64,000 bases of DNA from Parapedobacter sp051400755 (GTDB taxonomy: Bacteria; Bacteroidota; Bacteroidia; Sphingobacteriales; Sphingobacteriaceae): assembly GCF_051400755.1 (NCBI RefSeq), contig NZ_JBLFFL010000005.1:1-64000 (forward strand), written 5' to 3'. Below the pieces are notes generated by a model. The model was given only the letters and a program-made list of their open reading frames with translations. It had not been told where the DNA came from and did no database searches. The position numbers and the translations under genes are program-made. Positions 1-10,929 of the stretch are shown here, one piece after another; positions within the stretch are counted from its first letter, which is position 1, and every line of letters begins with the position of its first letter.

Positions 1-28
1 AGGCGTGAGAGTAGGTCGGCGCCGGATT
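1..28 (+). rRNA. rrf: 5S ribosomal RNA, 3' end only
   Basis: The window opens with the conserved tail of a 5S rRNA (GCGTGAGAGTAGGTCGGCGC), the strand that pairs with the 5' end to close helix I. It is followed at once by two rho-independent terminators, as expected at the end of an rRNA operon. Only the last 28 or so bases are present, and the exact 3' end is approximate. Confidence 0.75.
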
Positions 29-36
29 TCACAGCG

Positions 37-66
37 GCCCCGCTGCAGATGCAGCGGGGCTTTCTT
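37..66 (+). terminator. Rho-independent terminator of the rRNA operon
   Basis: A perfect 10-bp stem (37-46 with 51-60, GCCCCGCTGC/GCAGCGGGGC) with a 4-base loop is followed by a T-rich run. It lies immediately after the 5S rRNA tail. Confidence 0.85.
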
Positions 67-87
67 GTTTACATGCAGCCCCCCATA

Positions 88-118
88 GGGATGCCCGATT
101 GCCGGGCATCCCTTTTTT
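88..118 (+). terminator. Second tandem terminator
   Basis: A perfect 10-bp stem (88-97 with 103-112, GGGATGCCCG/CGGGCATCCC) with a 5-base loop is followed by six T. Tandem terminators are common after rRNA operons. Confidence 0.85.
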
Positions 119-190
119 GTTTGTTGTGATCGGCTATGACCGAAAGCGATATCGAATGGCAGCGACGATAGGATTGCATGCTTAAAACAT

Positions 191-198
191 TATATTTG
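191..198 (+). promoter_or_regulatory. Promoter -7 element for the CxC protein/FGE pair
   Basis: TATATTTG matches the Bacteroidetes -7 consensus TAnnTTTG and would start transcription about 25 bases before the ATG at 228. No convincing TTTG is seen at the usual 17-23 base spacing upstream, so this is a partial match. Confidence 0.45.
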
Positions 199-227
199 TA
201 AATGACCATCGGTATCAACGAGCAGAG

Positions 228-998
228 ATGAATAAAAAGAAGGCAATCGGACTGGCAGCGGCCTACCTAGGGGCACAGCTTGCTTTTTCTCAGACCACCC
301 AGATCGTCATTCGGGCTAAGGCCAAGGACGCCAAATTTATTGGTACGGGCATCGGTGGCGCTTACGTCATCGTCCGAAAAAACACGACCGGCGAAATCTT
401 GGACCAGGGATATACCACCGGAGCATCCGGCGATACGGAATTGATTATGAATACCCCAGCAGCAAGAGGCATGCGGCTGACCGATGATAATACTGCTAAG
501 TTTGAAGCGAAGCTTGATATCCAGGAGCCCGTCTTGATCGATGTGGAAGTCGTTGCACCTGTTAATAGAAAGGCGGCGTCGGTCAAAGCCACTACCCAAT
601 TATGGGCGATTCCCGGCAAGCATGTGCTTGGGGACGGGGTGATATTGGAAATTCCGGGCTATATATTGGATATCAAATACCCGTCGACCCACCAGGCCAT
701 TTCCATGACCTCATTAACGCAAGGAAAATTGAAAGCAAAGGTGAATTTGGTCATGATGTGCGGATGTGTGATCAATAAAGGAGGAATATGGAACGCGGAG
801 GACATTGAGGTAAAGGGACTCTTGCGACGGGATGGACAGGTGCTGGCTGAATTTCCATTTGATATCACAGAAGAGGACAATGTCTTCGAAGGGATATTAC
901 CCTTGACGGAAACCGGCAGTTTTGAACTGTTGGTATATGCTTTTGACGAGAAGACAGGTAATGCCGGGGTGGATAAAGTTAGCTTTGTGATTAAGTGA
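228..998 (+). CDS. Exported protein of unknown function with an MMCGC motif
   Basis: A 256-residue protein that I do not recognise. Residues 1-22 form a Sec signal peptide (basic start MNKKK, hydrophobic core, cleavage after AFS), so the mature protein is periplasmic or outer-membrane associated. The rest is rich in short beta-strand-like stretches and could be two beta-sandwich domains. A striking MMCGC cluster lies at residues 176-180, holding the only two Cys, with two adjacent Met. Its stop codon overlaps the GTG start of the next gene in the sequence GTGA, so the two are probably translated together. Since formylglycine-generating enzymes use Cu(I), a copper-handling partner role is a possible but untested reading. 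Confidence 0.75.
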   Translation: MNKKKAIGLAAAYLGAQLAFSQTTQIVIRAKAKDAKFIGTGIGGAYVIVRKNTTGEILDQGYTTGASGDTELIMNTPAARGMRLTDDNTAKFEAKLDIQEPVLIDVEVVAPVNRKAASVKATTQLWAIPGKHVLGDGVILEIPGYILDIKYPSTHQAISMTSLTQGKLKAKVNLVMMCGCVINKGGIWNAEDIEVKGLLRRDGQVLAEFPFDITEEDNVFEGILPLTETGSFELLVYAFDEKTGNAGVDKVSFVIK

Positions 999-2110
999 AT
1001 TTGATTAGGATGAATACACGAATTATGTTGTTCGCGTTGTCGGCACAGGCGCTGTTGTCGGCATGTAATCCGCAAGCAGGTAAAGATGAGCAAAGAAGTG
1101 ACGTATTGGAAAACGACAGTGCGGCATTTTGTGTGTCACATGGCATTCCCTCGCGAGCGGCTACGATAGCGGAGTCAAAGGCTGCACATAGCTTCCTTGG
1201 AGCGGACGATGCACAGATGGTCTATATTAAGGGTGGTACGTTTCAAATGGGGTCCGAGGGCTTTGCTGATGCAAGCCCGATTCATGAGGTAACCGTTGAT
1301 GGTTTTTGGATGGATGAACACGAGGTCACCAACGCTCAGTTTGCCCGTTTCGTTGCGGCTACCGGTTATCAGACGGTAGCTGAACGGCCATTGGATCCCA
1401 AGGATTTCCCCGATGTACCGCTCGATGCGTTGCAGCCGGGATCAGCGGTCTTCACGCCGGCAAAACAAGAGGTGGGACTGCAAAATCATCTTCAATGGTG
1501 GCGATACGTCGTGGGCGCCAGTTGGCGTCAACCGGAGGGCCCAGGAAGTAGCATTAAAGGACATGAAGATGAACCTGTGGTACACATTGCTTATGAAGAT
1601 GCTGAAGCCTTCGCAAAGTGGGCCGGTAAACGGCTACCCACGGAGGCTGAATGGGAGTATGCTGCACGCGGCGGGAAATCACGGACCTATTATTGGGGCG
1701 ACGAGCTTAAACCTGGGGGAAAATGGGTGGCCAACGTGTATCAGGGAAAATTCCCAGTTCAGGACGTAGGCGAAGATGGATTTAAAGGCGTGGCGCCGGC
1801 CAAATCGTTTGCACCAAATCCATTTGGACTGTATGACATGGACGGCAACGTGTGGGAGTGGTGCTCGGACTATTACCGCCCAGACTATTACACGAATAAG
1901 CCGGCCACGAATCCAAAAGGTCCGGCAGACAGCCATGATCCGCAGGAGCCCGGTATGGTCAAACGGGTGCAGCGCGGGGGATCATTCCTGTGCAATGAAC
2001 AGTATTGTGAACGGTATATTGCCGGTAGCCGCGGAAAAGGAGAGGTCAGTAGCGCAAGCAATAACCTCGGTTTTAGATGCGTGAGCGACGAGGCCCCAAC
2101 GGGAGAATAA
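995..2110 (+). CDS. Formylglycine-generating enzyme family lipoprotein (sulfatase activator)
   Basis: Belongs to the SUMF1/FGE fold, which oxidises the active-site Cys of sulfatases to formylglycine using O2 and Cu(I). The typical start of the fold (GGTFQMGSEG, then DEHEVTNAQF) is at about residues 80-120. The C-terminal signature RGGSFLCNEQYCERY carries both catalytic cysteines (Cys333 and Cys338, counted from the GTG start), spaced as in human FGE Cys336 and Cys341, and ends in NNLGFRC. Many relatives with this fold lack these cysteines, so this one is probably a true FGE. The N-terminus has a signal peptide with lipobox LLSAC, placing it in the periplasm on a membrane anchor. GTG at 995 overlaps the previous stop; an ATG at 1010 also fits. 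A Cys-type sulfatase lies at 10930-12321. Confidence 0.88.
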   Translation: MNLIRMNTRIMLFALSAQALLSACNPQAGKDEQRSDVLENDSAAFCVSHGIPSRAATIAESKAAHSFLGADDAQMVYIKGGTFQMGSEGFADASPIHEVTVDGFWMDEHEVTNAQFARFVAATGYQTVAERPLDPKDFPDVPLDALQPGSAVFTPAKQEVGLQNHLQWWRYVVGASWRQPEGPGSSIKGHEDEPVVHIAYEDAEAFAKWAGKRLPTEAEWEYAARGGKSRTYYWGDELKPGGKWVANVYQGKFPVQDVGEDGFKGVAPAKSFAPNPFGLYDMDGNVWEWCSDYYRPDYYTNKPATNPKGPADSHDPQEPGMVKRVQRGGSFLCNEQYCERYIAGSRGKGEVSSASNNLGFRCVSDEAPTGE

Positions 2111-2130
2111 TTAGGGGGTGCTTTGAGGAA

Positions 2131-2934
2131 TTAATCCTCGCATTCGGGCAACCCAAAAAACTGTCGTATGTGCTGAAAATCATGGTGCAGTTCCACAGCA
2201 GACCCAAACACAAGCAGTACAGGTCCGGTGCTGTCAATCCCCTTTTCTTCAGCCACTTCAACAATGGTGTTGACCAGCCCGACAGCAATCTTTTCGTTGG
2301 CCATCGATCCGTTTTGGATGACAGCGGCGGGTAAGCCGCCCTTGCCCACCTGTTGGTATATGCCTGTAATTTCGGCCAACCGGTCTAATCCAAGGAGTAC
2401 CACCACGGTAGCTTTGCTACGGGCGGCGTCTTCCAGCTCGGGAGACAGGTTGCCGCGGCTATCCGTGCCAGAGAGCACCCATAGGCTTTCGCTTAACCCC
2501 CTGTGCGTTACCGGAATGCCTTGCAGCCCGGGTACGGATATGGCGCTGGATATCCCGGGTACGATGGCGGTTTCAATGCTGTAAGATGCCGCATAATCTA
2601 ATTCTTCATACCCACGACCGAAGACAAATAGGTCCCCCCCTTTGAGCCGTACCACATGGCCGAAATTCAAGGCGTAGTCTACCATCAGTTGGTTGACGAT
2701 GTCTTGGGAAAAATTTTCATCACCTGAAGGATTGCCTACATAGACTTTGATGGATTCTTGAGGAGCATAATCCAATAGCCGCTCATCCACCAAGGCGTCG
2801 TATAACACGACATTGGCTTTCTTCAGGGCCTTTACCCCTTTTATACTGATTAAGTCGGGGTCGCCCGGTCCGGCACCTACGAGGGTGATTTTGGGGTCGA
2901 CGTATTGTTTTTCAGTTGTTGCTTCTACAGCCAT
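2131..2934 (-). CDS. cobA: Uroporphyrinogen-III C-methyltransferase (siroheme synthesis)
   Basis: Transfers two methyl groups from SAM to uroporphyrinogen III, giving precorrin-2, the precursor of siroheme for sulfite and nitrite reductases. The 267 residues cover the single-domain enzyme without the CysG dehydrogenase half. Visible motifs are VGAGPGDPDLISIKG (residues 18-32), the VVRLKGGDLFVFGRGYEEL segment (the usual Pro after GGD is Leu here) and PVTHRGLSESLWVLSGTD. It converges on the FGE gene with a 20-base gap. Upstream is an unusual leader with a promoter, a short reading frame and a hairpin, suggesting regulated expression. No other sulfate-assimilation genes are adjacent. Confidence 0.93.
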   Translation of the reverse strand: MAVEATTEKQYVDPKITLVGAGPGDPDLISIKGVKALKKANVVLYDALVDERLLDYAPQESIKVYVGNPSGDENFSQDIVNQLMVDYALNFGHVVRLKGGDLFVFGRGYEELDYAASYSIETAIVPGISSAISVPGLQGIPVTHRGLSESLWVLSGTDSRGNLSPELEDAARSKATVVVLLGLDRLAEITGIYQQVGKGGLPAAVIQNGSMANEKIAVGLVNTIVEVAEEKGIDSTGPVLLVFGSAVELHHDFQHIRQFFGLPECED

Positions 2935-2969
2935 AGTGCCGCTGTTTTAAAATTGTCGTTTAATTAAGA

Positions 2970-3000
2970 AGCCCCTTCGGTTTCCGTTGTCGAAGAGGCT
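2970..3000 (-). promoter_or_regulatory. Leader hairpin before cobA
   Basis: A stem of nine pairs and one mismatch (2970-2979 with 2991-3000, AGCCCCTTCG/CGAAGAGGCT) lies between the short leader frame and the cobA start at 2934. Read on the minus strand it has no clean T run after it, so it may be an attenuator-like or stabilising structure, not a full terminator. On the plus strand TTTTCT follows, but no plus-strand gene ends here. Confidence 0.5.
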
Positions 3001-3033
3001 TTTCTGTGTCTTTGCAATCATCATAAAGCTTCT

Positions 3034-3114
3034 TCATTTGAGTCCGCGACCCATGGTCTTGGCATACATATACGTGTTATTCGCGATAGCCTTATATTGA
3101 TTTATGATTTGCAT
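3034..3114 (-). CDS. Possible 26-residue leader peptide upstream of cobA
   Basis: A short frame reads MQIINQYKAIANNTYMYAKT, then MGRGLK and a stop. It starts six bases from a good -7 element and ends 34 bases before the hairpin at 2970-3000. It has no strong ribosome binding site and no run of a single amino acid that would point to ordinary attenuation. It may be a regulatory upstream frame or chance. Confidence 0.3.
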   Translation of the reverse strand: MQIINQYKAIANNTYMYAKTMGRGLK

Positions 3115-3119
3115 GGGGA

Positions 3120-3151
3120 CAAATATATACAAAGTCTACCAAATAAGTAGA
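3120..3151 (-). promoter_or_regulatory. cobA promoter with overlapping palindromic operator
   Basis: On the minus strand TATATTTG (3120-3127) matches TAnnTTTG. Just upstream, TCTAC at 3135-3139 and GTAGA at 3147-3151 form an interrupted palindrome around CAAATAA, which covers the place where RNA polymerase would bind. This looks like the operator of a dimeric regulator, perhaps of the Rrf2 type often tied to cysteine and sulfur genes. The regulator is inference. Confidence 0.5.
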
Positions 3152-3209
3152 TTTTATTTATAATATTTTTAATATGTATTGTAACTGATTGATTTATAGC
3201 TAAATAATT

Positions 3210-3941
3210 TTATAGCCGGGTATAGCCAGCCAGTTGGAAAATATGGATTATGCCATTGGATGTGGTGTTTCTAAGCAAGAATTGATTCATATATCCAGCT
3301 TCCAAATCGTATTTTCCAGAAAACCGGAAACCGAGCGATGCATAAGCACGGTTTTGATCGAACAGCCTGCCGTTGAGCGCTTTTTGGTTGTGGATGTTGA
3401 AAAAGAGTTCATTCTGGAAGGACATATATACTCCTCGATGGAATGGTGCTTTCAGGGGTTGGCTTATCGGAATAATGCCGCGGATAAAATACCTTGCGCG
3501 TTTGGCAAATGCTGTCTCGTCGGGCCGTTTTAAGAATCGTTGTTCAAGTCGAAACCGATGTTGTACTGGGATGCTCAGCACCGGGCTATTGATAACGTAT
3601 TGCTGCCAAATGCGATGTTCTGTAATTCTGGGGCCGTTTGCCTGCAACTCATTTGTGACCAACGTGGTGGCGTAACCCAGCGAGGCGGTCTGTTGCGTGT
3701 TGACATGGTAGTTGATGCCGGACCTCACCAGCAAGAGGGAGTTGGCACTCCAATCTCTTCCGCCACGAAACTGGATGTCATTGTTCATCCCCCACTTATC
3801 GTTAAATCGAACATTATTGAACCAGGCGGTCCAACTGCCAAATACATGGTCCTGGGCAAGGGAAAATTGAGGAAGGAATAGCACAAATAAAGTGAGCGCT
3901 GTCAGAAAGAGGCTCGCATAATTTAGTTGCAATGGTATCAT
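3210..3941 (-). CDS. DUF2490 outer-membrane protein
   Basis: A 243-residue protein with a signal peptide (hydrophobic stretch around residues 10-28, cleavage after SLAQ). The mature part has alternating strands and aromatic girdles of a small beta-barrel, starting with WTAWFNNVRFNDKWGMNNDI, and a central RITEHRIWQQY...HRFRLEQRF pattern typical of DUF2490. The last residues (FQLAGYTRL) are a beta-strand of the kind recognised by the barrel assembly machinery. The substrate or role is unknown. It lies alone between the cobA leader and the katG terminator. Confidence 0.8.
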   Translation of the reverse strand: MIPLQLNYASLFLTALTLFVLFLPQFSLAQDHVFGSWTAWFNNVRFNDKWGMNNDIQFRGGRDWSANSLLLVRSGINYHVNTQQTASLGYATTLVTNELQANGPRITEHRIWQQYVINSPVLSIPVQHRFRLEQRFLKRPDETAFAKRARYFIRGIIPISQPLKAPFHRGVYMSFQNELFFNIHNQKALNGRLFDQNRAYASLGFRFSGKYDLEAGYMNQFLLRNTTSNGIIHIFQLAGYTRL

Positions 3942-3985
3942 TTTTTAGTATTGGATTGAAATGTTTACGGGCTCAATATATTAAA

Positions 3986-4016
3986 AAGAGGCGATCTACT
4001 AAAGAAACCGCCTCTT
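3986..4016 (-). terminator. katG terminator
   Basis: AAGAGGCG (3986-3993) pairs with CGCCTCTT (4009-4016). Read on the minus strand the stem is followed by a T-rich tail, 20 bases after the katG stop codon. Confidence 0.85.
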
Positions 4017-4035
4017 CGGACATCCGATAAGTTAA

Positions 4036-6324
<2,289 letters not shown>

Positions 6325-6381
6325 GATACATGATGCTTATTTGTGTGTAATTTAGTTTAGCTAATTTCCGTCTTTGTTCAT

Positions 6382-6412
6382 CAAATTTAAGGGGGAACGC
6401 CGAATAAACAAA
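6382..6412 (-). promoter_or_regulatory. katG promoter
   Basis: On the minus strand TTTG (6409-6412), a 19-base spacer and TAAATTTG (6382-6389) match the Bacteroidetes -33/-7 consensus exactly. Transcription would start near 6377, leaving a leader of about 50 bases. AT-rich DNA with short repeats lies further upstream to 6590, where an OxyR-type activator could bind, but I cannot identify a specific site. Confidence 0.75.
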
Positions 6413-6598
6413 ATCATAAAAAGCGATTAGCTATAGTTAAAATCTATAAATAGATAATTGGTTAATAGAATATCCGATTCTGTTTTCAAGACATTCGGGT
6501 CTGATAAGTAAAAAATAACAAACTATTCAGCTATTTTAGCAACGTTGTAGTTAGTTTACGGAAACGATTATCTTTAACCGCAAATAATCCCAATAAAT

Positions 6599-8551
6599 AT
6601 GATGTTTCGGAATACCCTGCGTTTACTTTCGGTTGCTTGCGTTGCCCTGTTAGTCAGCTGCGGTCCTTCGGGCAGCCAACTACGAAACGAACCAACCCCT
6701 TACGGTCCTCTCCCATCTGAAGCACAACTCAATTGGCATGAAATGGAGATGTATTGCCTTATTCATTTCACGCCCACCACTTTTCAAAATAAGGAATGGG
6801 GTTTTGGGGATGCACCTGCCGATTTGTTCAATCCCCAGCATTTTGATGCCCACCAAATTGCCGAAGCGGCCAGGTCTGCTGGCTTCAACGGATTGATAGC
6901 AGTGGCCAAGCACCACGATGGCTATTGCCTCTGGCCGACCAAAACGACCGATTATAACATTTCGCAGAGCCCCTGGCGTGAGGGAAAGGGAGATATGGTT
7001 AAGGAATTTATGGAGGCCGCACACCAGCAGGGCATGCAATTTGGCGTCTATGTGTCGGCATGGGATCGTAACCACCCAGACTATGGCAACGAGCGGTATG
7101 CCGAGGCTTATCGGGAGCAGTTGCGCGAATTGTATAGCCATTACGGTGAATTGTTTACCAGCTGGCATGATGGCGCAAATGGCGGTGATGGTTACTACGG
7201 CGGAGCCAACGAAATGAGGCGTATCGACCGGTCTACCTACTATGCGTGGGAGGAGAAGACCTGGCCCATCACACGGGAGATGCAGCCTAAAGCAGTAATT
7301 TTCAGTGATATCGGGCCAGATGTGCGCTGGATCGGGACAGAGGACGGGATGGCACCTGAAACCTCTTGGGCCACGTATACGCCTGTTGGTATCGATGGTA
7401 CCAAGCCCGCTCCCGGCCATACGGATTATGCGTTTATTGGTACCGGCCAGCGCGATGGTCAATACTGGATCCCTGCGGAGTGTGATGTGCCGCACCGACC
7501 GGGCTGGTTTTATCATCCTGAACAAGATCATCAAGTAAAGACACCTGACGAGCTTTTTGAGATCTATCTCAGAAGCGTAGGAAAGGGTGCTGCATTCAAT
7601 TTGGGACTCGCTCCCGATACCAACGGTGTCTTGCATGCCAACGATGTGGCGTCCCTGAGCGGTTTCGGTGAGAAGCTGTCAAAGACGTTCGATGAGAACT
7701 TCGCGAAAGGAAGCCAATTAGCGGCGTCAAATATCCGGGACGGCAATGAACGAAATTTTGGACCGGCTTATTTACTGGACGAGGACCGTTATAGTTATTG
7801 GGCTACCGACGACGAAGATACTTCACCGGAATTGGTGATTACATTGGAGGATGAGGTAACCTTTGACCTCATCCGTCTGCGGGAAAACATCAAATTGGGG
7901 CAACGAATAGACAGCATATGGGTGGATGTTTGGGAAAATGAATCCTGGAAACCCTTGGCCATGGCTACCAGTATCGGTTCGAGCCGGATTATCCCATTGG
8001 AGCGGCCGGTGATGGCCCAGCGCTTACGGTTGCGTTTGTTCGCTCCGGTAGCTGTGGCACTGAGTGATTTCGGGCTATTCAAGGAAGCTGAGGTAGAATA
8101 CCGTGGGTCGGCTGTCGAACGGAAGGGAATCGATCGTTCGGGCTGGACAATTGTGGATAATGGCTTGCAGGGGGGCGATCCGACGCTTGCGGTGGATGGC
8201 GATAACGAAACGCTATGGTTGACCTCCGAAGTGGAGCTGCCTCAGTACGTTACAGTAGACATGGGCAAGACAGCGTCCATTACGGGCTTTGGCTACCTGC
8301 CAAGGCAGGACGGAAACACCGCAGGCCTGGTCAGCGGCTATCGGTTTGAAATCAGCGTGGATGGAAAAAATTGGGAGGTGGCAACCAAAGGGGAATTTGC
8401 TAACATCACGGCTAACCCTATTTTGCAGTACACAGGCTTTAGCAAGCAAGTGCAGGCGCGGTATTTCCGATTTACGGTAGCCGCCGTAGCCAATATGCGT
8501 GGCAACCGATCGGTGGTATCAATGGCCGAATTTGACGTGTATCAGGATTAA
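6599..8551 (+). CDS. GH29 alpha-L-fucosidase, lipoprotein with discoidin-type domain
   Basis: Hydrolyses terminal alpha-L-fucose from glycans by a retaining mechanism. Residues 1-21 are a lipoprotein signal (lipobox LVSC, Cys21), so the enzyme is tethered in the envelope. The GH29 barrel spans about residues 40-360, with the conserved VAKHHDGYCLW (103-113) and the nucleophile Asp191 in SWHDGANGG. The rest holds one or two F5/8 type C (discoidin, CBM32-like) domains, clearest at about 520-650 (LAVDGDNETLWLT ... YRFEISVDGKNWE), which probably bind sugar. A near-consensus -7 element TATCTTTA lies at 6569-6576. GH95 fucosidase and sulfatase genes follow on the same strand with short gaps. Confidence 0.93.
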   Translation: MMFRNTLRLLSVACVALLVSCGPSGSQLRNEPTPYGPLPSEAQLNWHEMEMYCLIHFTPTTFQNKEWGFGDAPADLFNPQHFDAHQIAEAARSAGFNGLIAVAKHHDGYCLWPTKTTDYNISQSPWREGKGDMVKEFMEAAHQQGMQFGVYVSAWDRNHPDYGNERYAEAYREQLRELYSHYGELFTSWHDGANGGDGYYGGANEMRRIDRSTYYAWEEKTWPITREMQPKAVIFSDIGPDVRWIGTEDGMAPETSWATYTPVGIDGTKPAPGHTDYAFIGTGQRDGQYWIPAECDVPHRPGWFYHPEQDHQVKTPDELFEIYLRSVGKGAAFNLGLAPDTNGVLHANDVASLSGFGEKLSKTFDENFAKGSQLAASNIRDGNERNFGPAYLLDEDRYSYWATDDEDTSPELVITLEDEVTFDLIRLRENIKLGQRIDSIWVDVWENESWKPLAMATSIGSSRIIPLERPVMAQRLRLRLFAPVAVALSDFGLFKEAEVEYRGSAVERKGIDRSGWTIVDNGLQGGDPTLAVDGDNETLWLTSEVELPQYVTVDMGKTASITGFGYLPRQDGNTAGLVSGYRFEISVDGKNWEVATKGEFANITANPILQYTGFSKQVQARYFRFTVAAVANMRGNRSVVSMAEFDVYQD

Positions 8552-8584
8552 TGAATCGAATGAGTGATGCCTTTTAATGAATCA

Positions 8585-10903
8585 ATGAAATATCTATTGA
8601 CGATCGTTTATGCAGGTATGTGTATAGCGGCTTCGGCTAAAGAACCCTTGCAGCTGTGGTACGATAAGCCTGCCGGAATCTGGGAAGAGACGTTGCCGCT
8701 GGGCAACGGACGCTTGGGCATGATGCCTGACGGCGGGATAAGCACTGAAAAGATCGTGCTGAATGAGATTACGCTTTGGTCAGGTAGTCCACAGGACCCT
8801 AATAATTATGAGGCCTATAACAGTGTGGCGGATATTCAGAAGCTGTTATTGGAAGGTCGCAACGATGAAGCCGAAAAATTGGTAAACGCCAATTTTGTAT
8901 GTGTCGGCGAAGGGAGCGGCTTCGGTTCCGGCGCCAACGTGCCTTATGGGTGTTTCCAAACCTTGGGCGAATTGCGCATCCAATACCACAATAGGGAGGG
9001 AGAAGTACGCGGATACCGCAGGCAATTGGATCTGTCAACGGCGACAGCTGCTACTTCGTTTCAGATGGACGGAACACAGTACCATCGGGAATATTTTACG
9101 GCTTTCGACGGCGATGTAGGTATCATCCGGCTTACAGCCGACAGAAAAGGGGCCTTAGACTTTTCCGTCGCGTTGGCACGCGAAGACAACGGCAGGCTCC
9201 ATATGGATGGTAACGAGTTGCAACTATCTGGAGCGCTTAACGATGGGCACGGAGGCACTGGAATGCGCTACATGGCGCGTGTGCGCATTCAACATAAGGG
9301 GGGTAAATTGGTCGCTGAAGGCAACACGCTGCGGTTGACAGGAGCTGATGAGGCCACCATATATTTGTCGGCCGCTACGGATTTCAGGGATAATGCCTTT
9401 GAGCAGCAATCGGCCGCGCTTATGGCCGAAGCCCTAACCCATCCCTATGGGAAACAGAAGAAAGCCCATATTACAGCTTTCCAACAACTGTTCAATCGGG
9501 TGTCTCTGGAGATCGAGGGACAAGAGACGGACCACATTCCTACGGATGAGCGGCTGAAGCGTTTTTTTGATGACCCGACGAGTGATAATGGGTTGGCTGC
9601 GCTATATTTTCAATACGGGCGCTACCTCAGTATCTGCAGCACCCGGCCAGGCCTGTTGCCACCCAACCTGCAGGGGCTGTGGGCGCACCAGGTACAAACA
9701 CCTTGGAATGGCGACTATCATTTGAATATCAACGCGCAGATGAATCATTGGCCGGTGGAAGTGGGCAACTTGTCTGAATTGCACGGCCCATTCATCGATA
9801 TGATCACGGCGATTGCGGAAGCCGGACGGAAAACGGCCAAAGCGTATTACAATGCGCCGGGATGGGTCGTTTATATGATGACGAATGTATGGGGCTATAC
9901 TGCACCGGGGGAACAAGCGTCATGGGGTGCCAGTACGGCTTCGGGCTGGCTTTGCAACCACCTGTGGGAACATTACCTCTTTACGAAAGACACGGCGTAT
10001 TTAGCGGAGGTTTTCCCGATATTGAAAGATGCTGCCCGCTTTTATCACCATACTCTCATTAAAGAACCACAGCACGGCTGGCTGATCACCGCGCCTTCGG
10101 TGTCACCCGAAAACGCTTTCGTGATGCCCAATGGCAAACGGGCTGCCGTAGTCATGGGGCCAACGATAGACAATCAAATCGTACGAGAGTTATACACCAA
10201 TGTCATTGCTTCGGCGGAGGCATTGGGTATCCGCGATGCCTTTGTTGATACGTTGCGCAGCAGTTTGGCGCATCTACCGCCACCCGTGCAGATCGGCGGT
10301 GATGGCCGCGTGATGGAGTGGCTGGAGGAATATGAGGAGCCCGAGCCGCAACATCGTCACGTGTCGCACCTATATGGCTTGCATCCAGCGGCGTTCATCT
10401 CTCCGCAGACGACACCCGAGTGGGCCGAGGCTGCACGAAAAACCTTAAACACGAGGGGCGATGGCGGCACTGGGTGGAGCCGCGCTTGGAAAATCCTATT
10501 TTGGGCGAGGTTGCAGGATGGCAACCATGCCTTGGAAATCCTGCGGCAATTGCTGCAACCAGCAGTGGGCAATGAGACTAACTATGGCGGCGGCAACGCC
10601 GGCACATATCCCAACCTATTCTGCGCTCATCCGCCCTTTCAAATTGATGGCAATTTCGGTGGCGCTGCCGGCATCGCAGAGATGCTGCTCCAGAGCCATG
10701 CGGGATTCATTCATCTCCTGCCGGCATTGCCTAAAGCATGGGCAAGCGGTGAGGTAAAGGGCCTGAAGGCACGCGGCAACTACACCGTAGACATCAAATG
10801 GCGAGAGGGGAAAGTGGTGGATTACCGTATCCACTCACCCACAGGCGAACCTGTGGATGTGTTGGTGAACGGGGAGATGAGAAATCAAGGGGCTCAGGGA
10901 TAG
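8585..10903 (+). CDS. GH95 alpha-L-fucosidase (or alpha-L-galactosidase)
   Basis: An inverting glycoside hydrolase that typically removes alpha-1,2-linked fucose; some relatives act on alpha-L-galactose. The N-terminal domain starts LQLWYDKPAGIWEETLPLGN and carries the family segment NEITLWSGSPQD. Catalytic motifs of the (alpha/alpha)6 barrel are visible: the Asn pair in YHLNINAQMNHWP, the Glu in TAPSVSPEN and the Asp in FQIDGNFGGAAG. The full length is near 780 residues, normal for the family. The longest frame starts with GTG at 8564, but ATG at 8585 begins a clean signal peptide (MKYLLTIVYAGMCIAASA). It starts 33 bases after the GH29 gene, so the two are probably co-transcribed. Confidence 0.93.
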   Translation: MKYLLTIVYAGMCIAASAKEPLQLWYDKPAGIWEETLPLGNGRLGMMPDGGISTEKIVLNEITLWSGSPQDPNNYEAYNSVADIQKLLLEGRNDEAEKLVNANFVCVGEGSGFGSGANVPYGCFQTLGELRIQYHNREGEVRGYRRQLDLSTATAATSFQMDGTQYHREYFTAFDGDVGIIRLTADRKGALDFSVALAREDNGRLHMDGNELQLSGALNDGHGGTGMRYMARVRIQHKGGKLVAEGNTLRLTGADEATIYLSAATDFRDNAFEQQSAALMAEALTHPYGKQKKAHITAFQQLFNRVSLEIEGQETDHIPTDERLKRFFDDPTSDNGLAALYFQYGRYLSICSTRPGLLPPNLQGLWAHQVQTPWNGDYHLNINAQMNHWPVEVGNLSELHGPFIDMITAIAEAGRKTAKAYYNAPGWVVYMMTNVWGYTAPGEQASWGASTASGWLCNHLWEHYLFTKDTAYLAEVFPILKDAARFYHHTLIKEPQHGWLITAPSVSPENAFVMPNGKRAAVVMGPTIDNQIVRELYTNVIASAEALGIRDAFVDTLRSSLAHLPPPVQIGGDGRVMEWLEEYEEPEPQHRHVSHLYGLHPAAFISPQTTPEWAEAARKTLNTRGDGGTGWSRAWKILFWARLQDGNHALEILRQLLQPAVGNETNYGGGNAGTYPNLFCAHPPFQIDGNFGGAAGIAEMLLQSHAGFIHLLPALPKAWASGEVKGLKARGNYTVDIKWREGKVVDYRIHSPTGEPVDVLVNGEMRNQGAQG

Positions 10904-10929
10904 CTGATCGTCTGTTTAACGGATAAGGT

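Noticed and set aside
995..2110. Reading this as a generic SUMF1-like, non-catalytic protein (as in ergothioneine or gliding proteins)
   Set aside because: Both catalytic cysteines with FGE spacing and the RGGS and LGFRC context are present, so a true FGE is the better call.
6561..6580. GGAAACGATTATC as a LacI-type operator before the GH29 gene
   Set aside because: The two halves match too poorly when aligned around the central CG; no LacI-family gene is nearby.
6680..7636. A 318-residue minus-strand frame inside the GH29 gene
   Set aside because: It is a shadow of the fucosidase coding frame, which has intact catalytic motifs.
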